Below are positions 43,532-52,535 of a stretch of DNA of 64,000 nucleotides, piece by piece. The position numbers and the translations under genes are program-made. The stretch is from the NCBI GenBank assembly GCA_039977295.1, contig JBDWDN010000010.1:62001-126000 (forward strand). The letters run 5' to 3'. Numbering within the stretch: the stretch's first letter is position 1; every line of letters begins with the position of its first letter. This DNA comes from Hellea sp039977295 (GTDB taxonomy: Bacteria; Pseudomonadota; Alphaproteobacteria; Caulobacterales; Maricaulaceae). The notes beneath the pieces are model-generated. The model ran no database searches. It saw nothing but the letters and a program-made list of their open reading frames with translations, and had not been told where the DNA came from.

Positions 43532-44566
43532 CTAAGTTTTGCGTGCCTCAACGAGCCGAAGGAATGCCTCTGCAATTGATCGAAATACCGCACGCTGGCT
43601 TTTTTGACTCAGGCACAGCACAGGCATTCCGGTTTTATTGACGTCTACGACATAAATACGCCCGTCATGCTTATCGCGCATGACATCAACGGCGCCGAAA
43701 TCCAGTCCCATAGCGCCGCAATACTCGATAAGCTTCTCTTGTTCCTCTTTGGAAAAAGCCTGATCCGCCGTCAAAACATCGACATGGGCATAATCCGTCC
43801 CAAAACGTTTCTCGAGCGTTTTAAATTTGCGATGCACGACCGGAATTTCGCCGCCCACATAAGCCATGCGTAGATCTTCAGCTCCCCGCTCCGTGAAATC
43901 ACTTTCAATGAGTTTTTGATAAACACTATCTGCGCGAACACTGCTCGGCGGCAAAGGACAGTCAACCACCTGCCCGTCATGTGTCGCATTAATATCCGAC
44001 TTTTGCACAACCCACCCCTGATAGGTCAAGGGATCGATATCCACGCTATAGCCAAAAACTTGCTCAAAAACTTTGCCAACATGGGTTTTAGAAATGTCAT
44101 CAATTCGGTGATTAATCGCCTTGGCTTTTATAGCAGGCTCAAGCAAGGCTCCCGTCTTGGATTCAGTCGTGTCATCAAACACAAACACAACATCCGCCTC
44201 TTCGGGGTTTTTAAGAATCTTGAGGCCGCCCATCCGCGCCGCAAGCCAGGCATTATACCAAGGACCAGAAGGTTGCGGGTAAAAAGCAATAGACGCGCTA
44301 GAGCGCCTAGCGCTCAGAAAGCGGCCAAGCCGTTGTAACATAAGAAAGCTATTAAACCGAACAACAGGAATGGCCCCTTTGAAGAAAGTGCCATTAAGCG
44401 GAATCTCAGTCCCCGTATACGGAAAGACCGCCACACCCTTACGGATACGCACACCCCGAAAATGACCCCAAATGCTCATTGGAGCGTTGTAGGTTCTTGG
44501 AATAAATGCACAAGTGAGTTTTTTGTGAACGGGGCGTGAGGGGGTGGGCGAGCCATACAGCGGCAT
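43532..44566 (-). CDS. ATP-grasp-like protein of unknown substrate
   Basis: A 344-residue protein; an internal ATG at 44479 (MSIWGHFRGVRIRKG) is an alternative start and removes a low-complexity head. The last 60 residues read LDFGAVDVMRDKHDGRIYVVDVNKTGMPV, which is the metal-binding D-x-N end of the ATP-grasp fold. The middle has basic and Asp residues of the nucleotide region. ATP-grasp enzymes ligate a carboxylate to an amine or thiol, but the acceptor cannot be seen. It is convergent with the MaoC gene, 4 bp apart, and not obviously in an operon. The region 44567-44768 upstream has no gene. Confidence 0.65.
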   Translation of the reverse strand: MPLYGSPTPSRPVHKKLTCAFIPRTYNAPMSIWGHFRGVRIRKGVAVFPYTGTEIPLNGTFFKGAIPVVRFNSFLMLQRLGRFLSARRSSASIAFYPQPSGPWYNAWLAARMGGLKILKNPEEADVVFVFDDTTESKTGALLEPAIKAKAINHRIDDISKTHVGKVFEQVFGYSVDIDPLTYQGWVVQKSDINATHDGQVVDCPLPPSSVRADSVYQKLIESDFTERGAEDLRMAYVGGEIPVVHRKFKTLEKRFGTDYAHVDVLTADQAFSKEEQEKLIEYCGAMGLDFGAVDVMRDKHDGRIYVVDVNKTGMPVLCLSQKSQRAVFRSIAEAFLRLVEARKT

Positions 44567-44768
44567 CCCGAGCCTGACTGGTTCATCTCCTATCTCTTCG
44601 TCATCACCCGCCCCACCTCAGCGTCATCGCCCGATGGGGAGGTCTGGCGAAGACAGTGTGTAGGGAGTGGCGAAGACAGAGTTTTGGAGTATTCCGCTGT
44701 CTAATTGGGTCAAGCAGGATCGTTGTGATTAAACAATAATCATCACAGTGAAGCACTAAGGAGATATT

Positions 44769-44844
44769 TGGTGGAGCCTAGGGGAGTCGAACCCCTGACC
44801 TCTTCGCTGCCAGCGAAGCGCTCTACCAGCTGAGCTAAGGCCCC
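44769..44844 (-). tRNA. tRNA-Ala (anticodon GGC)
   Basis: A 76-nt tRNA including the encoded CCA, read leftward. The acceptor arm is GGGGCCT/AGGCTCC (with a G-T pair), and the D-arm TAGCTCAGCTGGTAGAG is intact. The anticodon stem is CTTCG/CGAAG with loop CTGGCAG, giving anticodon GGC. The T-arm is CAGGGGTTCGACTCCCCTA. No attachment-site duplication was seen near it. Confidence 0.97.
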
Positions 44845-44913
44845 TTTAAAAAGGTTGGCGCTGTGTAGTCATCCACAGCGCCCTGGTCAATATGAATTGT
44901 GCTTTGGCGTGGG

Positions 44914-45381
44914 TTAAATTTCGACTTCTTCCACGTCGTCATCGCCTTCGTCGTCCGGCGGCGGCATTACGTTATCATCTTCGTCGTCGACGAGCGCGGC
45001 GTCCGCATCTTCGTCTTCATCGGTTTGGAAGCCATCAAATTCAGGTTTGTCGTCATCATCTGATGCGCCGCCAATGACAGCTGCGTCGTCGCCGTCAAGC
45101 TCTAGCTCTTTTGCGGCTGCATCTTCTTCGTCGATGTCGTCTTCGTCGATTTCTTCTTTCGCGGGCTTATCTGCTTCGTCCAGATCATCATCTTCGTCGT
45201 CATTATCGTCTTTTTCAGGCGCGAGCGGCTCAAGCGGCAAGATCGGCTTGGGCTCTAGCTCGGCTGGATCAAAGCTATGCTGACACATCGGGCATGTCGC
45301 AGGGTTTTTTGTCAAATCGTAAAATTTGGCTTCGCATTCGGGACATACCCGCTTTTCGCCAAGTTCAGCCTTCTTTGCCAT
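44914..45381 (-). CDS. FYDLN-acid (TIGR02300) family protein
   Basis: A 155-residue protein from ATG 45381, which has a GAGGT site (a frame opening at 45405 is longer but lacks one). The first 45 residues hold a CPEC...CPMC zinc-ribbon-like pair around KFYDLTKNP, the mark of this alphaproteobacterial family. The rest is an extremely acidic Asp/Glu tail. Its function is not known; a nucleic-acid or ribosome-related role is often assumed. It is divergent from aroA, a conserved arrangement in Alphaproteobacteria. Confidence 0.9.
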   Translation of the reverse strand: MAKKAELGEKRVCPECEAKFYDLTKNPATCPMCQHSFDPAELEPKPILPLEPLAPEKDDNDDEDDDLDEADKPAKEEIDEDDIDEEDAAAKELELDGDDAAVIGGASDDDDKPEFDGFQTDEDEDADAALVDDEDDNVMPPPDDEGDDDVEEVEI

Positions 45382-45511
45382 GATGGACCTCGTTAAAATT
45401 CTCATATCTATGTGACATAAGTCACTTGCGCTGTTCGTTTTGAGCGCTAAAAGCGCGTCTTACCGCTTGGGGACGGTGAGTCAACAGACAATAGAGATGA
45501 AGCGAATATAG

Positions 45512-46846
45512 ATGTCAGTTAACTCCCACCGCGCAAAGGCTTTAACGGGCACTGTTCGCGCCCCTGGTGACAAGTCCATTTCGCATCGCTCGCTCATTTT
45601 GGGCGCGATGGCAGAGGGCACAACAACCGTCACGGGATTGCTTGAAGGCGCCGATATTTTATCGACTGCCGTTGCCATGCAAGATTTTGGCGCCACCGTC
45701 GAACGCCAGAAAAATGGTAGCTGGACAATCATTGGCTGCGGCCCCGAAGGTTTCAAATCTCCCGCCGGCAATGTCGATTGCGGTAATGCCGGAACGGGCG
45801 TTCGCCTTATTATGGGCGCGGCGTCGGGTTACCCGCTCTCCGTCACGTTTACAGGTGACGCCTCACTCTCCTCTCGTCCAATGGGCCGCGTCCTAGATCC
45901 GCTCTCCGAAATGGGCGTGACCTATAAGGCGCAAGAGGGCGGCCGCCTGCCCGCAACACTGACATCAAACGGTAAGCTCACGCCAATAGACTTTACGCCG
46001 CCCCATGCCAGCGCGCAGGTCAAATCGGCTATCTTGCTCGCCGGCATTAATACAAACGGCATCACGACGGTGAATGAACCGACGCTCTCACGCGATCACA
46101 CGGAAAATATGCTCAAGGCGTTCGGCGCGGACATTACGGTCAAGCCTAATGGCCAAGGCCAAAAGGTCAGCGTCAAAGGCCCTGTCACCTTAAAGGCGGC
46201 CAATGTAAATGTCCCCGGCGATCCCTCATCTGCTGCTTTCCCGATCGTTGCCGCGCTGACGACACCTGGGTCAGACATTATTATAGAGAACGTCATGATG
46301 AACCCGACGCGCACGGGATTATTTGAAACGCTAACAGAAATGGGCGGCTATGTGCGGTCAGATAATTTCCGCACCTCTGGCGGTGAAGTCATTGCCGACA
46401 TCCACGTCAAGCATTCCAAGCTTCACGGCGTGACAGTTCCCGAAAACCGCGCGCCTTCAATGATAGATGAATATCCTATCCTAGCTATCGCGGCGGCCCA
46501 TGCTAGCGGCACGACTGTTATGCGCGGCATCGCTGAAATGCGCGTGAAAGAAAGCGACCGCATTAGCGCGACAACAGCTTTGCTCTCAGTCAACGGCGTT
46601 GAAACAACAGAATATGATGACGGTTTTGCGGTCAAAGGCGGCCCTGTCGCAGGCGGCGGCACAGTCACAACCCATCATGATCACCGTATCGCAATGTCGG
46701 CGCTTATCCTTGGCATGAATTCCGTTCAGCCCGTGGCGATTGATGACGGCGCTATGATAGCTACCAGCTTCCCGACATTCTTTGATTTAATGAATGGATT
46801 AGGGGCCGATATAAAGACAGCTTCAACTGAGACGACGCCTTCATGA
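45512..46846 (+). CDS. aroA: 3-phosphoshikimate 1-carboxyvinyltransferase
   Basis: A 444-residue EPSP synthase, sixth step of the shikimate pathway, joining shikimate-3-phosphate and phosphoenolpyruvate. Family sites are APGDKSISHR near the start, GNAGTGVRL, and the second-domain NRAPSMIDEYPILAIAAA plus RVKESDRI. The motif near residue 100 (GNAGTG then A) resembles glyphosate-tolerant class II enzymes, as usual in Alphaproteobacteria. It overlaps cmk by 4 bp (ATGA), and rpsA follows, a standard operon order. The 106-bp gap upstream probably holds divergent promoters for aroA and the FYDLN gene. Confidence 0.96.
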   Translation: MSVNSHRAKALTGTVRAPGDKSISHRSLILGAMAEGTTTVTGLLEGADILSTAVAMQDFGATVERQKNGSWTIIGCGPEGFKSPAGNVDCGNAGTGVRLIMGAASGYPLSVTFTGDASLSSRPMGRVLDPLSEMGVTYKAQEGGRLPATLTSNGKLTPIDFTPPHASAQVKSAILLAGINTNGITTVNEPTLSRDHTENMLKAFGADITVKPNGQGQKVSVKGPVTLKAANVNVPGDPSSAAFPIVAALTTPGSDIIIENVMMNPTRTGLFETLTEMGGYVRSDNFRTSGGEVIADIHVKHSKLHGVTVPENRAPSMIDEYPILAIAAAHASGTTVMRGIAEMRVKESDRISATTALLSVNGVETTEYDDGFAVKGGPVAGGGTVTTHHDHRIAMSALILGMNSVQPVAIDDGAMIATSFPTFFDLMNGLGADIKTASTETTPS

Positions 46847-47466
46847 CAGTGATTGCCATAGACGGCACATTTGCGAGCGGCAAAGGGACGCTCGGTAAGC
46901 GCCTAGCGGCGCATTATGGGCTGGCTTATCTGGATACCGGAAAACTCTACCGCGCTGTTGGGTATGGCGTGATGCAAGCGGGCGGAGACCCTGAAAATGC
47001 AGACCATGCCTCTAAGGCCGCGAAAGCACTGACAGGCTCAGAGCTCGATGACCCTATCTTGAAAAGCGGAGAGGTGGCGGTCACTGCCTCCAAGGTGGCC
47101 GTGCATCCAAGCGTTCGCCAATCGCTATTCCAATTTCAACGTGATTTCGCGGCAAAAGGGGCCGTCTTAGACGGCCGCGACATTGGAACGGTTATCTGCC
47201 CCGATGCAGACGTTAAATTTTATGTCGACGCCAGCGCAGAAGTACGCGCAAAACGCCGCCATACTGAGCTGACAGGTTACGGCGAAGATGTTTCGTTTGA
47301 GACTGTCCTCGCGCAGCTCATTGAACGCGATAATCGCGACAAAAACCGCAAAGAAGCGCCGCTCATAGCCGCTGATGACGCGCATCTGATAGATACAAGC
47401 ACTATGGGCATTGATGAAGTCTTTCAGACCGCCGTTAGAATTACGGATGCTGTTTTAAAGCGCTAG
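46843..47466 (+). CDS. cmk: Cytidylate kinase
   Basis: A 207-residue CMP/dCMP kinase. The P-loop is AIDGTFASGKGTLGKRLA (the usual GPxGSGKGT reads GTFASGKGT), followed by YLDTGKLYRAVG and the NMP-binding DGRDIGTVICPDA. The lid segment has RDNRDKNRKEAPL with its conserved Arg pair. It phosphorylates CMP for nucleic-acid and lipid synthesis. Coupled to aroA by an ATGA overlap; about 200 bp of non-coding sequence separates it from rpsA. The replaced P-loop residues (Pro to Thr-Phe region) are a mild departure from the family. Confidence 0.94.
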   Translation: MTVIAIDGTFASGKGTLGKRLAAHYGLAYLDTGKLYRAVGYGVMQAGGDPENADHASKAAKALTGSELDDPILKSGEVAVTASKVAVHPSVRQSLFQFQRDFAAKGAVLDGRDIGTVICPDADVKFYVDASAEVRAKRRHTELTGYGEDVSFETVLAQLIERDNRDKNRKEAPLIAADDAHLIDTSTMGIDEVFQTAVRITDAVLKR

Positions 47467-47673
47467 ACATTTTCTAAGCGTAGTCCTCCTTACGCCCTCC
47501 AATCCTGCCCCGTAATCTGCCCTTGCGCCCTTGCCCTGCTTCGCCTATACGCCGCGATATTCAGAGCCGTGTGTTTCCTTCATGCGGCTTTGTTCTTTCA
47601 AGGCCCCGATTGGCGGGGCCAGACCGCAGGATACAACCTGTCGGCCGGAACCAGTATTAAAAGGACTATTGCT

Positions 47674-49389
47674 ATGAGCGACGCTCAACCCTCCATGACC
47701 CCCTCCACTGATGATTTTGCTTCCATGTTTGAAGCCTCCGTCGAATCCAATTCGATGAAAGAAGGCAGTGTTATTTCAGGCCGCGTAACGGCCATCGAAA
47801 AAGATATCGTCGTCATCGACGTAGGCCTAAAAACAGAAGGCCGCGTTCCATTGCGCGAGTTCTTCGTTCCAGGACAAGCCGATGAAGACAAAGTCAAAGT
47901 CGGCGACGACGTTGATATTTACCTAGAGCGTATCGAAAATGCCCTTGGCGACGCTATTCTCTCGCGCGACAAAGCCCGCCGCGAAGAAAGCTGGATCAAA
48001 ATGGCTAAGTTCCACGAAAAAGAAGAGCCTGTACCTGGCGCTATCGTTGGGCGCGTCAAAGGCGGCTTTACTGTCGATCTTGGCGGCATCAATGCTTTCC
48101 TTCCTGGCTCACAAGTCGACATCCGCCCTGTGCGCGACGTAGGTCCTTTGATGAACCAAGAGCAGCCATTCATGATCCTCAAAATGGACCGCACACGCGG
48201 CAACATCGTTGTCTCGCGCCGTGCTATCCTTGAAGAGAGCCGCGCGGAACAGCGCGCAGAGCTTGTCGGTCAGTTGGCTGAAGGCGAAACACGCGAAGGC
48301 GTTGTCAAAAATATCACTGATTACGGCGCGTTCGTTGATCTTGGCGGTATTGACGGCCTCCTCCACGTCACGGATATGAGCTGGCGCCGCGTAAGCCACC
48401 CAAGCCAAATCTTGGCAGTTGGCGATACGGTTGCGGTTAAAATCATTCGCATCAATCCTGAGACACAGCGCATCAGCCTTGGCATGAAGCAGCTTCAGGA
48501 AGATCCATGGCTCGCAGCAGCAGCCCGTTACACTGTTGGCACGCGCCACACTGGCACGGTCACAAATATCGCTGATTACGGTGCATTTATCGAACTTGAA
48601 GAGGGCGTTGAAGGTCTTGTCCACGTGTCTGAAATGTCTTGGACAAAGAAGAACGTACACCCAGGCAAAATCGTTTCTACATCACAAGAAGTCGATGTTC
48701 AGGTTCTAGAAGTAGACCAAGAAAAGCGCCGCATTTCACTTGGTATCAAGCAAGTCCAAGACAATCCTTGGGATAGCTTCTCTGAGCGTTTCCCTGTCGG
48801 ATCAACAATTTCAGGCGAAGTTCGTTCTGTAACTGAATTTGGTCTGTTCATTGGTTTGGACGGCGACATAGACGGCATGGCTCACCTCTCTGACCTGTCT
48901 TGGGACAAGTCTGGCGAAGAAGCTCTGCAAGACTACAAAAAAGGCGACATGGTTGACGCGAAGATACTTGAAGTCGATATCGACAAAGAACGTATCTCTC
49001 TCGGGGTTAAGCAACTGATCAAAGACACAGGCGCATCTGCTGGCGGATCTGGCGGCAAAGCTGTTACGCGCGGCAAGACTGTCACATGTACAGTTACCAG
49101 CGTTCAGCAGCCTGGTCTTGACGTTACCTTCGGCGAAGAGAACGAGATCAAAGCCTTTATTCGTAAGGGTGACCTCTCGCGCGAACGTTCAGAGCAGCGC
49201 CCAGAACGTTTCGCTGTTGGCGACAAAGTTGACGCCATGGTAACACGCGTCGCCAAAGGTCAGTATTCACTCTCTATCAAGGCGCTCGAAATCGCTGAAG
49301 AGAAAGAAGCTGTCCAGCAATATGGTTCAGCCGATTCAGGCGCGTCACTTGGTGATATCCTTGGCGCAGCTTTGAAGGGCGATAACTAA
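47674..49389 (+). CDS. rpsA: 30S ribosomal protein S1
   Basis: A 571-residue protein with six S1/OB repeats, for example GSVISGRVTAIEKDIVVIDVG, GFTVDLGGINAFLPGSQVD, TDYGAFVDLGGIDGLLHVTDMSW and ADYGAFIELEEGVEGLVHVSEMSW in that order. ATG 47674 has AAAGGA about 8 nt before it and gives the family start MSDAQPSMTPSTDDF; an in-frame upstream ATG at 47569 lies in the leader. S1 binds mRNA on the small subunit and helps initiation. The leader of about 200 bp has GGCGGGGCC-type hairpin sequence that could be an autoregulatory structure. Rich in preferred codons, as expected for a highly expressed gene. A terminator follows. Confidence 0.97.
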   Translation: MSDAQPSMTPSTDDFASMFEASVESNSMKEGSVISGRVTAIEKDIVVIDVGLKTEGRVPLREFFVPGQADEDKVKVGDDVDIYLERIENALGDAILSRDKARREESWIKMAKFHEKEEPVPGAIVGRVKGGFTVDLGGINAFLPGSQVDIRPVRDVGPLMNQEQPFMILKMDRTRGNIVVSRRAILEESRAEQRAELVGQLAEGETREGVVKNITDYGAFVDLGGIDGLLHVTDMSWRRVSHPSQILAVGDTVAVKIIRINPETQRISLGMKQLQEDPWLAAAARYTVGTRHTGTVTNIADYGAFIELEEGVEGLVHVSEMSWTKKNVHPGKIVSTSQEVDVQVLEVDQEKRRISLGIKQVQDNPWDSFSERFPVGSTISGEVRSVTEFGLFIGLDGDIDGMAHLSDLSWDKSGEEALQDYKKGDMVDAKILEVDIDKERISLGVKQLIKDTGASAGGSGGKAVTRGKTVTCTVTSVQQPGLDVTFGEENEIKAFIRKGDLSRERSEQRPERFAVGDKVDAMVTRVAKGQYSLSIKALEIAEEKEAVQQYGSADSGASLGDILGAALKGDN

Positions 49390-49432
49390 GCCGCTTTAAG
49401 ACCTTTGCCTCCATTAAGGAGGTGTTAACTAT

Positions 49433-49471
49433 AAAAGGCCCTGAAATCATTAAGGTTTCGGGGCCTTTTTT
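49433..49471 (+). terminator. Rho-independent terminator of rpsA
   Basis: A GC-rich stem (AAAAGGCCC-GAAA with TTTC-GGGGCC) around an ATCATTAAGG loop, followed by six T residues. It lies 44 bp after the rpsA stop. Confidence 0.9.
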
Positions 49472-49529
49472 CATGAGTCGATATGAATAGCAGTTGACGT
49501 AGCTGGACTGTATTTGCTTTAAGTATCTC

Positions 49530-49814
49530 ATGTTACGTTCCGAACTGATTGATAAACTTCATACTGAAAACCCGCACCTTACCCGGGCAGACGTTGAGCG
49601 CGTTGTCGCGGTGGTTTTGGAATCTGTAACGCAAACGCTAGAAAAAGGCGCGCGTGTCGAGCTTCGCGGCTTTGGCGCCTTCTCTGTACGTCACCGCAAA
49701 TCCCGCTCTGGCCGCAATCCCCGCACGGGCGGCGATGTTTTCGTCCCCGAAAAGCACGTACCATTCTTCCGCACTGGCAAAGATTTACGCGCGCGTATTG
49801 ACGCGACAAAATAA
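49530..49814 (+). CDS. ihfB: Integration host factor subunit beta
   Basis: A 94-residue HU/IHF-family DNA-bending protein. The helical dimer part (MLRSELIDKLHTENPHLTRA) leads to the beta-arm with VELRGFGAFSVRHRKSR and the intercalating Pro region SGRNPRTGG. IHF beta pairs with IHF alpha and bends DNA at enhancer-dependent promoters. That is relevant to the sigma-54 promoters of the EPS locus, where IHF often helps looping. It follows rpsA, as in most Alphaproteobacteria, after a terminator, so it has its own promoter in the 58-bp gap. Confidence 0.94.
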   Translation: MLRSELIDKLHTENPHLTRADVERVVAVVLESVTQTLEKGARVELRGFGAFSVRHRKSRSGRNPRTGGDVFVPEKHVPFFRTGKDLRARIDATK

Positions 49815-49928
49815 TAAGCCCCACTCATCATAGTTAAAAGACTGTAATTGTCAGATTGACGCAGGACTTATTTTTGTGCAATAGCGCGCATATTGGGCCG
49901 ATTGTGGTCGTTACTATGGGGGAAAATC

Positions 49929-50342
49929 ATGGGAATGGTTTCCGAATTTAAAGAGTTTGCCATGAAGGGCAACATGATGGATATGGCTGTCGGCATCATC
50001 ATGGGTGGTGCTTTTGGTACTGTCATCAAATCACTAATCGAAGACGTAATTATGCCTGTTATCGGGCATTTCAGCGGCGGATTAGATTTTAGCGCTAAGA
50101 AAATTGTCTTGTCACCAGCTGAAATGGACGCTGCCGGCGTAGCCATCGAAGGCACGGGCGCAGCCATTAGCTATGGTTCATTTATCAATGCAATCATTGC
50201 TTTCGCTATCTTGGCATGGGTTCTCTTCATGATCATTAAAGGCATGAACAAAGCTAAAAAGGCTGAAGAAGAAGCACCATCAGCACCGCCAGCAAACGAA
50301 GTCTTGCTCGCTGAAATTCGCGATTTGCTTGCAAAAAAATAA
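49929..50342 (+). CDS. mscL: Large-conductance mechanosensitive channel
   Basis: A 137-residue MscL from ATG 49929 with a GGGGGA site; the frame opens earlier at 49893 but lacks one. The N-terminal amphipathic helix MGMVSEFKEFAMKGNMMDMA and pore helix VGIIMGGAFGTVIKSL (gate glycine/valine pattern) are typical. TM2 is FINAIIAFAILAWVLFMIIKGMN, and the charged C-terminal bundle ends EILLAEIRDLL-like. The periplasmic loop is longer than in E. coli. It opens on membrane tension to save cells from hypo-osmotic shock. Single-gene unit with its own terminator. Confidence 0.96.
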   Translation: MGMVSEFKEFAMKGNMMDMAVGIIMGGAFGTVIKSLIEDVIMPVIGHFSGGLDFSAKKIVLSPAEMDAAGVAIEGTGAAISYGSFINAIIAFAILAWVLFMIIKGMNKAKKAEEEAPSAPPANEVLLAEIRDLLAKK

Positions 50343-50365
50343 GCTATAAAAAGCTAAATACACTT

Positions 50366-50397
50366 AAAACCCGCCTCGAAAGAGCGCGGGTTTTTTT
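50366..50397 (+). terminator. Rho-independent terminator of mscL
   Basis: Stem AAAACCCGC with GCGGGTTTT around a TCGAAAGAGC loop, then a run of seven T. It lies between mscL and the convergent YcaQ-like gene and may serve both. Confidence 0.88.
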
Positions 50398-50402
50398 GTG
50401 GG

Positions 50403-51551
50403 TTATTTAATAATTGTTTCAACCCCGATAAACCTCGCTAGACGTTTTACCTCAGCCTCCAATTTAACATCCTGACGCTCCGACCATTTTCCTTCCTGCT
50501 CTTTCCATAGTTTTAAAACAGTGAGCGTTCCCGCCTTACGGTCAGCTTTCACCTCTATACGCCCGATGAAACGATCTCCCTGTAAAATTGGATAAACATA
50601 GTAACCCCAACGACGTTTCGCAGCGGGTACGAAAATCTCAATTTTATAGTCAAAGCCGAAAAGGCGTAGCAAACGTTTGCGGTTTCTCACAAGCGGGTCA
50701 AACGGGTTTAATATTCGCAAGCGTGAAGTTGGGGACTTAAGTCCTTCAAGCTGGGCTTCGATATTAGCAACTGCAAAACCGGGCAGCCATTGCCCTGTTG
50801 CCGTCTCTATTTCCACAGGCTGAACATCATTAGCCCCGTTCGAAATCCAACCTTTTATTTGAGCGGCTGACGCCGCGCCCCAAAAGTCTTGGAGTTCCGC
50901 AGCATTGGCAATTATCAGGCGTTTTAAGGCGGCCTTGCATAGCCATCCAAGCTTGTCTTCTGGAGGCTTAGCGCCATAATGATCAGAAGGAATGACCCGC
51001 TCGGACAGATCGTAAAACTTGGTAAAGTTCTCGCGGCGGCATGTTGAAAGCTCACCTGTATACCAGAGGTAATCCAGCGCACGTTTATGCGGCGGGCGGT
51101 CCCACATGTCTTTCTTACCCGTTATCTTGGTATCAAAAGCATGGGTCGATAACGCGCCCTCAGCTGTAATTCTCGCTTTGATATCTCTGAGTAACGGCGC
51201 GTCAATTTTCCAGTTTTTGCGCGCCGCATAGCGCGCTTGCATGCGCTCACGCTGCCATTGCCACACGGGATATAGCTCAATCGGTAGAATAGACGCGTCA
51301 TGGGTGAAATGTTCGAAAACATGCCTGTCTTTGAGCGCGTTCCACAACATAGGCTCACGATAATTCTGATTACGGCTCCAGAGTATGTGATGATGCGCGC
51401 GTGAGACAGTGCGGATGGTATCGAGCTGCACGAAGCCCATGGAATTAATAAGGGCGGGAAGGTCTAGTTTTCCCGTGGGCGGTATTGATAGGCCATGCGC
51501 TTTTATGAGGAGGTGTCTGGCTTGGCGGTTGGATATCTTTAGGGGGATCAA
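50403..51551 (-). CDS. ycaQ: YcaQ-type winged-helix DNA glycosylase
   Basis: A 382-residue HTH_42-family protein. Near the start, FVQLDTIRTVSRAHHHILWSR has the Q-x-D catalytic motif (Q42-L43-D44) of the AlkX/YcaQ branch that unhooks interstrand crosslinks. AlkZ relatives have Q-x-Q. The middle shows the HKRALDYLWYTGEL pattern and the C-terminal half LNPFDPLVRNRKRLLRLFGFDYKIEIFVP, with the YYVYPILQGDRFIGRI strands. It would excise N-alkyl or crosslinked purines. It is a lone gene convergent with mscL. Naming by motif; substrate range not tested. Confidence 0.88.
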   Translation of the reverse strand: MIPLKISNRQARHLLIKAHGLSIPPTGKLDLPALINSMGFVQLDTIRTVSRAHHHILWSRNQNYREPMLWNALKDRHVFEHFTHDASILPIELYPVWQWQRERMQARYAARKNWKIDAPLLRDIKARITAEGALSTHAFDTKITGKKDMWDRPPHKRALDYLWYTGELSTCRRENFTKFYDLSERVIPSDHYGAKPPEDKLGWLCKAALKRLIIANAAELQDFWGAASAAQIKGWISNGANDVQPVEIETATGQWLPGFAVANIEAQLEGLKSPTSRLRILNPFDPLVRNRKRLLRLFGFDYKIEIFVPAAKRRWGYYVYPILQGDRFIGRIEVKADRKAGTLTVLKLWKEQEGKWSERQDVKLEAEVKRLARFIGVETIIK

Positions 51552-51630
51552 GAGGGCACCCTCCGCGCCATGCAGGATAAACCCTGCATTCTGCGGCTTA
51601 GCGGCAAATCAATTCCACAAATTGATTGCG

Positions 51631-51723
51631 CATAAACAATGACATCCGCTCATCCCTGTGAAAACAGGGACAGCCCATTTTTTTGCTTCTGCGAAACAAT
51701 AAAATGAGCGGTCATTGTTTATG
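51631..51723. repeat. Inverted-repeat element of 93 bp next to lptB
   Basis: Arms CATAAACAATGAC-CCGCTCAT (51631-51653, with two extra bases) and the matching ATGAGCGGTCATTGTTTATG (51703-51722) enclose about 50 bp. The middle has a small hairpin CCCTGTGAAAACAGGG and a T-run. It looks like a MITE-sized palindromic unit. It ends 5 bp before the lptB stop region. Confidence 0.7.
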
Positions 51724-51727
51724 GTGC

Positions 51728-52507
51728 CTAAGCATATTTATCCCCGAGATAGACACGCCTTACATCTTTGTTGGCACGAATTTCATCCGGCGTACCTTCA
51801 AACAGAGCTTCCCCTTGGAAGAGGATAGAAGCGCGATCAACGATATCGAGGGTTTCGCGGACGCGGTGATCCGTGATCAAAATGCCAATGCCGCGTTTCT
51901 TTAAATATAGAACCAGTTCAGAAATATCCGCAATCGCAATCGGGTCGATACCTGTGAAAGGCTCATCGAGGAGGATGAAGCTTGGACGCGACGCTAGCGC
52001 GCGCGCAATTTCGACGCGGCGGCGTTCGCCGCCAGATAGGGCGAGCGCAGGGCTTTTCTTGATGTGGCCAATATTAAGCTCATCGAGTAGCGCTTCGACA
52101 TTATCATCCCATTTGGAACGATCACGTTCCGTCAATTGAACCACGGCCTTGATGTTTTCCTCAACTGTCAGTCCGCGAAAAATAGATTGTTCCTGCGGAA
52201 GGTAGCCCACGCCCAGGCGCGCGCGTTGATACATTGGAAGGCCCGTGATGTCTTGGCCATCAAGGGTGATCATACCGCGATCGGCTTCAATGAGGCCCAT
52301 GATCATGTAGAAACTCGTAGTCTTACCTGCGCCGTTCGGGCCCATAAGCGCAACAACTTCGCCGCGCTGAACGGTGAGCGTGATGTTTTTGACAACCTCG
52401 CGGCCGCGATAAGCCTTACCGATATTATTAGCGGCCAAACCTTTAGGCGGCGGGACTATATCTGCCGTCATGTTATTACTGCGTGTGTTTGGATCAGCGT
52501 CAGCCAT
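51728..52507 (-). CDS. lptB: LPS export ABC transporter ATPase
   Basis: A 259-residue ABC ATPase. Walker A is GPNGAGKTT, the signature LSGGERRRVEIARAL, Walker B FILLDEPFTGIDP, and the switch His ITDHRV. The segment YLPQEQSIFRGLTVEENI is diagnostic of LptB. It drives extraction of lipopolysaccharide from the inner membrane with LptF/LptG, which are not in the window. It is the last gene of the unit lptC - lptA-like - lptA-like - lptB. The N-terminal about 20 residues (MADADPNTRSNNMTADIVPP) are a disordered extension; a start at the internal Met 13 is possible. Confidence 0.96.
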   Translation of the reverse strand: MADADPNTRSNNMTADIVPPPKGLAANNIGKAYRGREVVKNITLTVQRGEVVALMGPNGAGKTTSFYMIMGLIEADRGMITLDGQDITGLPMYQRARLGVGYLPQEQSIFRGLTVEENIKAVVQLTERDRSKWDDNVEALLDELNIGHIKKSPALALSGGERRRVEIARALASRPSFILLDEPFTGIDPIAIADISELVLYLKKRGIGILITDHRVRETLDIVDRASILFQGEALFEGTPDEIRANKDVRRVYLGDKYA

Positions 52508-52535
52508 CTGTGTTCCTTTGGTCTTAGATATGACT

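Noticed and set aside
44769..44844. tRNA-Ala as integration site for an island
   Set aside because: No integrase gene and no duplicate of the tRNA 3' end lie nearby; flanking genes are core.
45047..45283. Plus-strand Ser-rich frame opposite the FYDLN gene
   Set aside because: It is the antisense of the Asp/Glu-rich tail, so the poly-Ser look is an artefact.
47569..47673. Longer N terminus for ribosomal protein S1
   Set aside because: The ATG at 47674 has a good ribosome site and matches the family start; the upstream part is leader.
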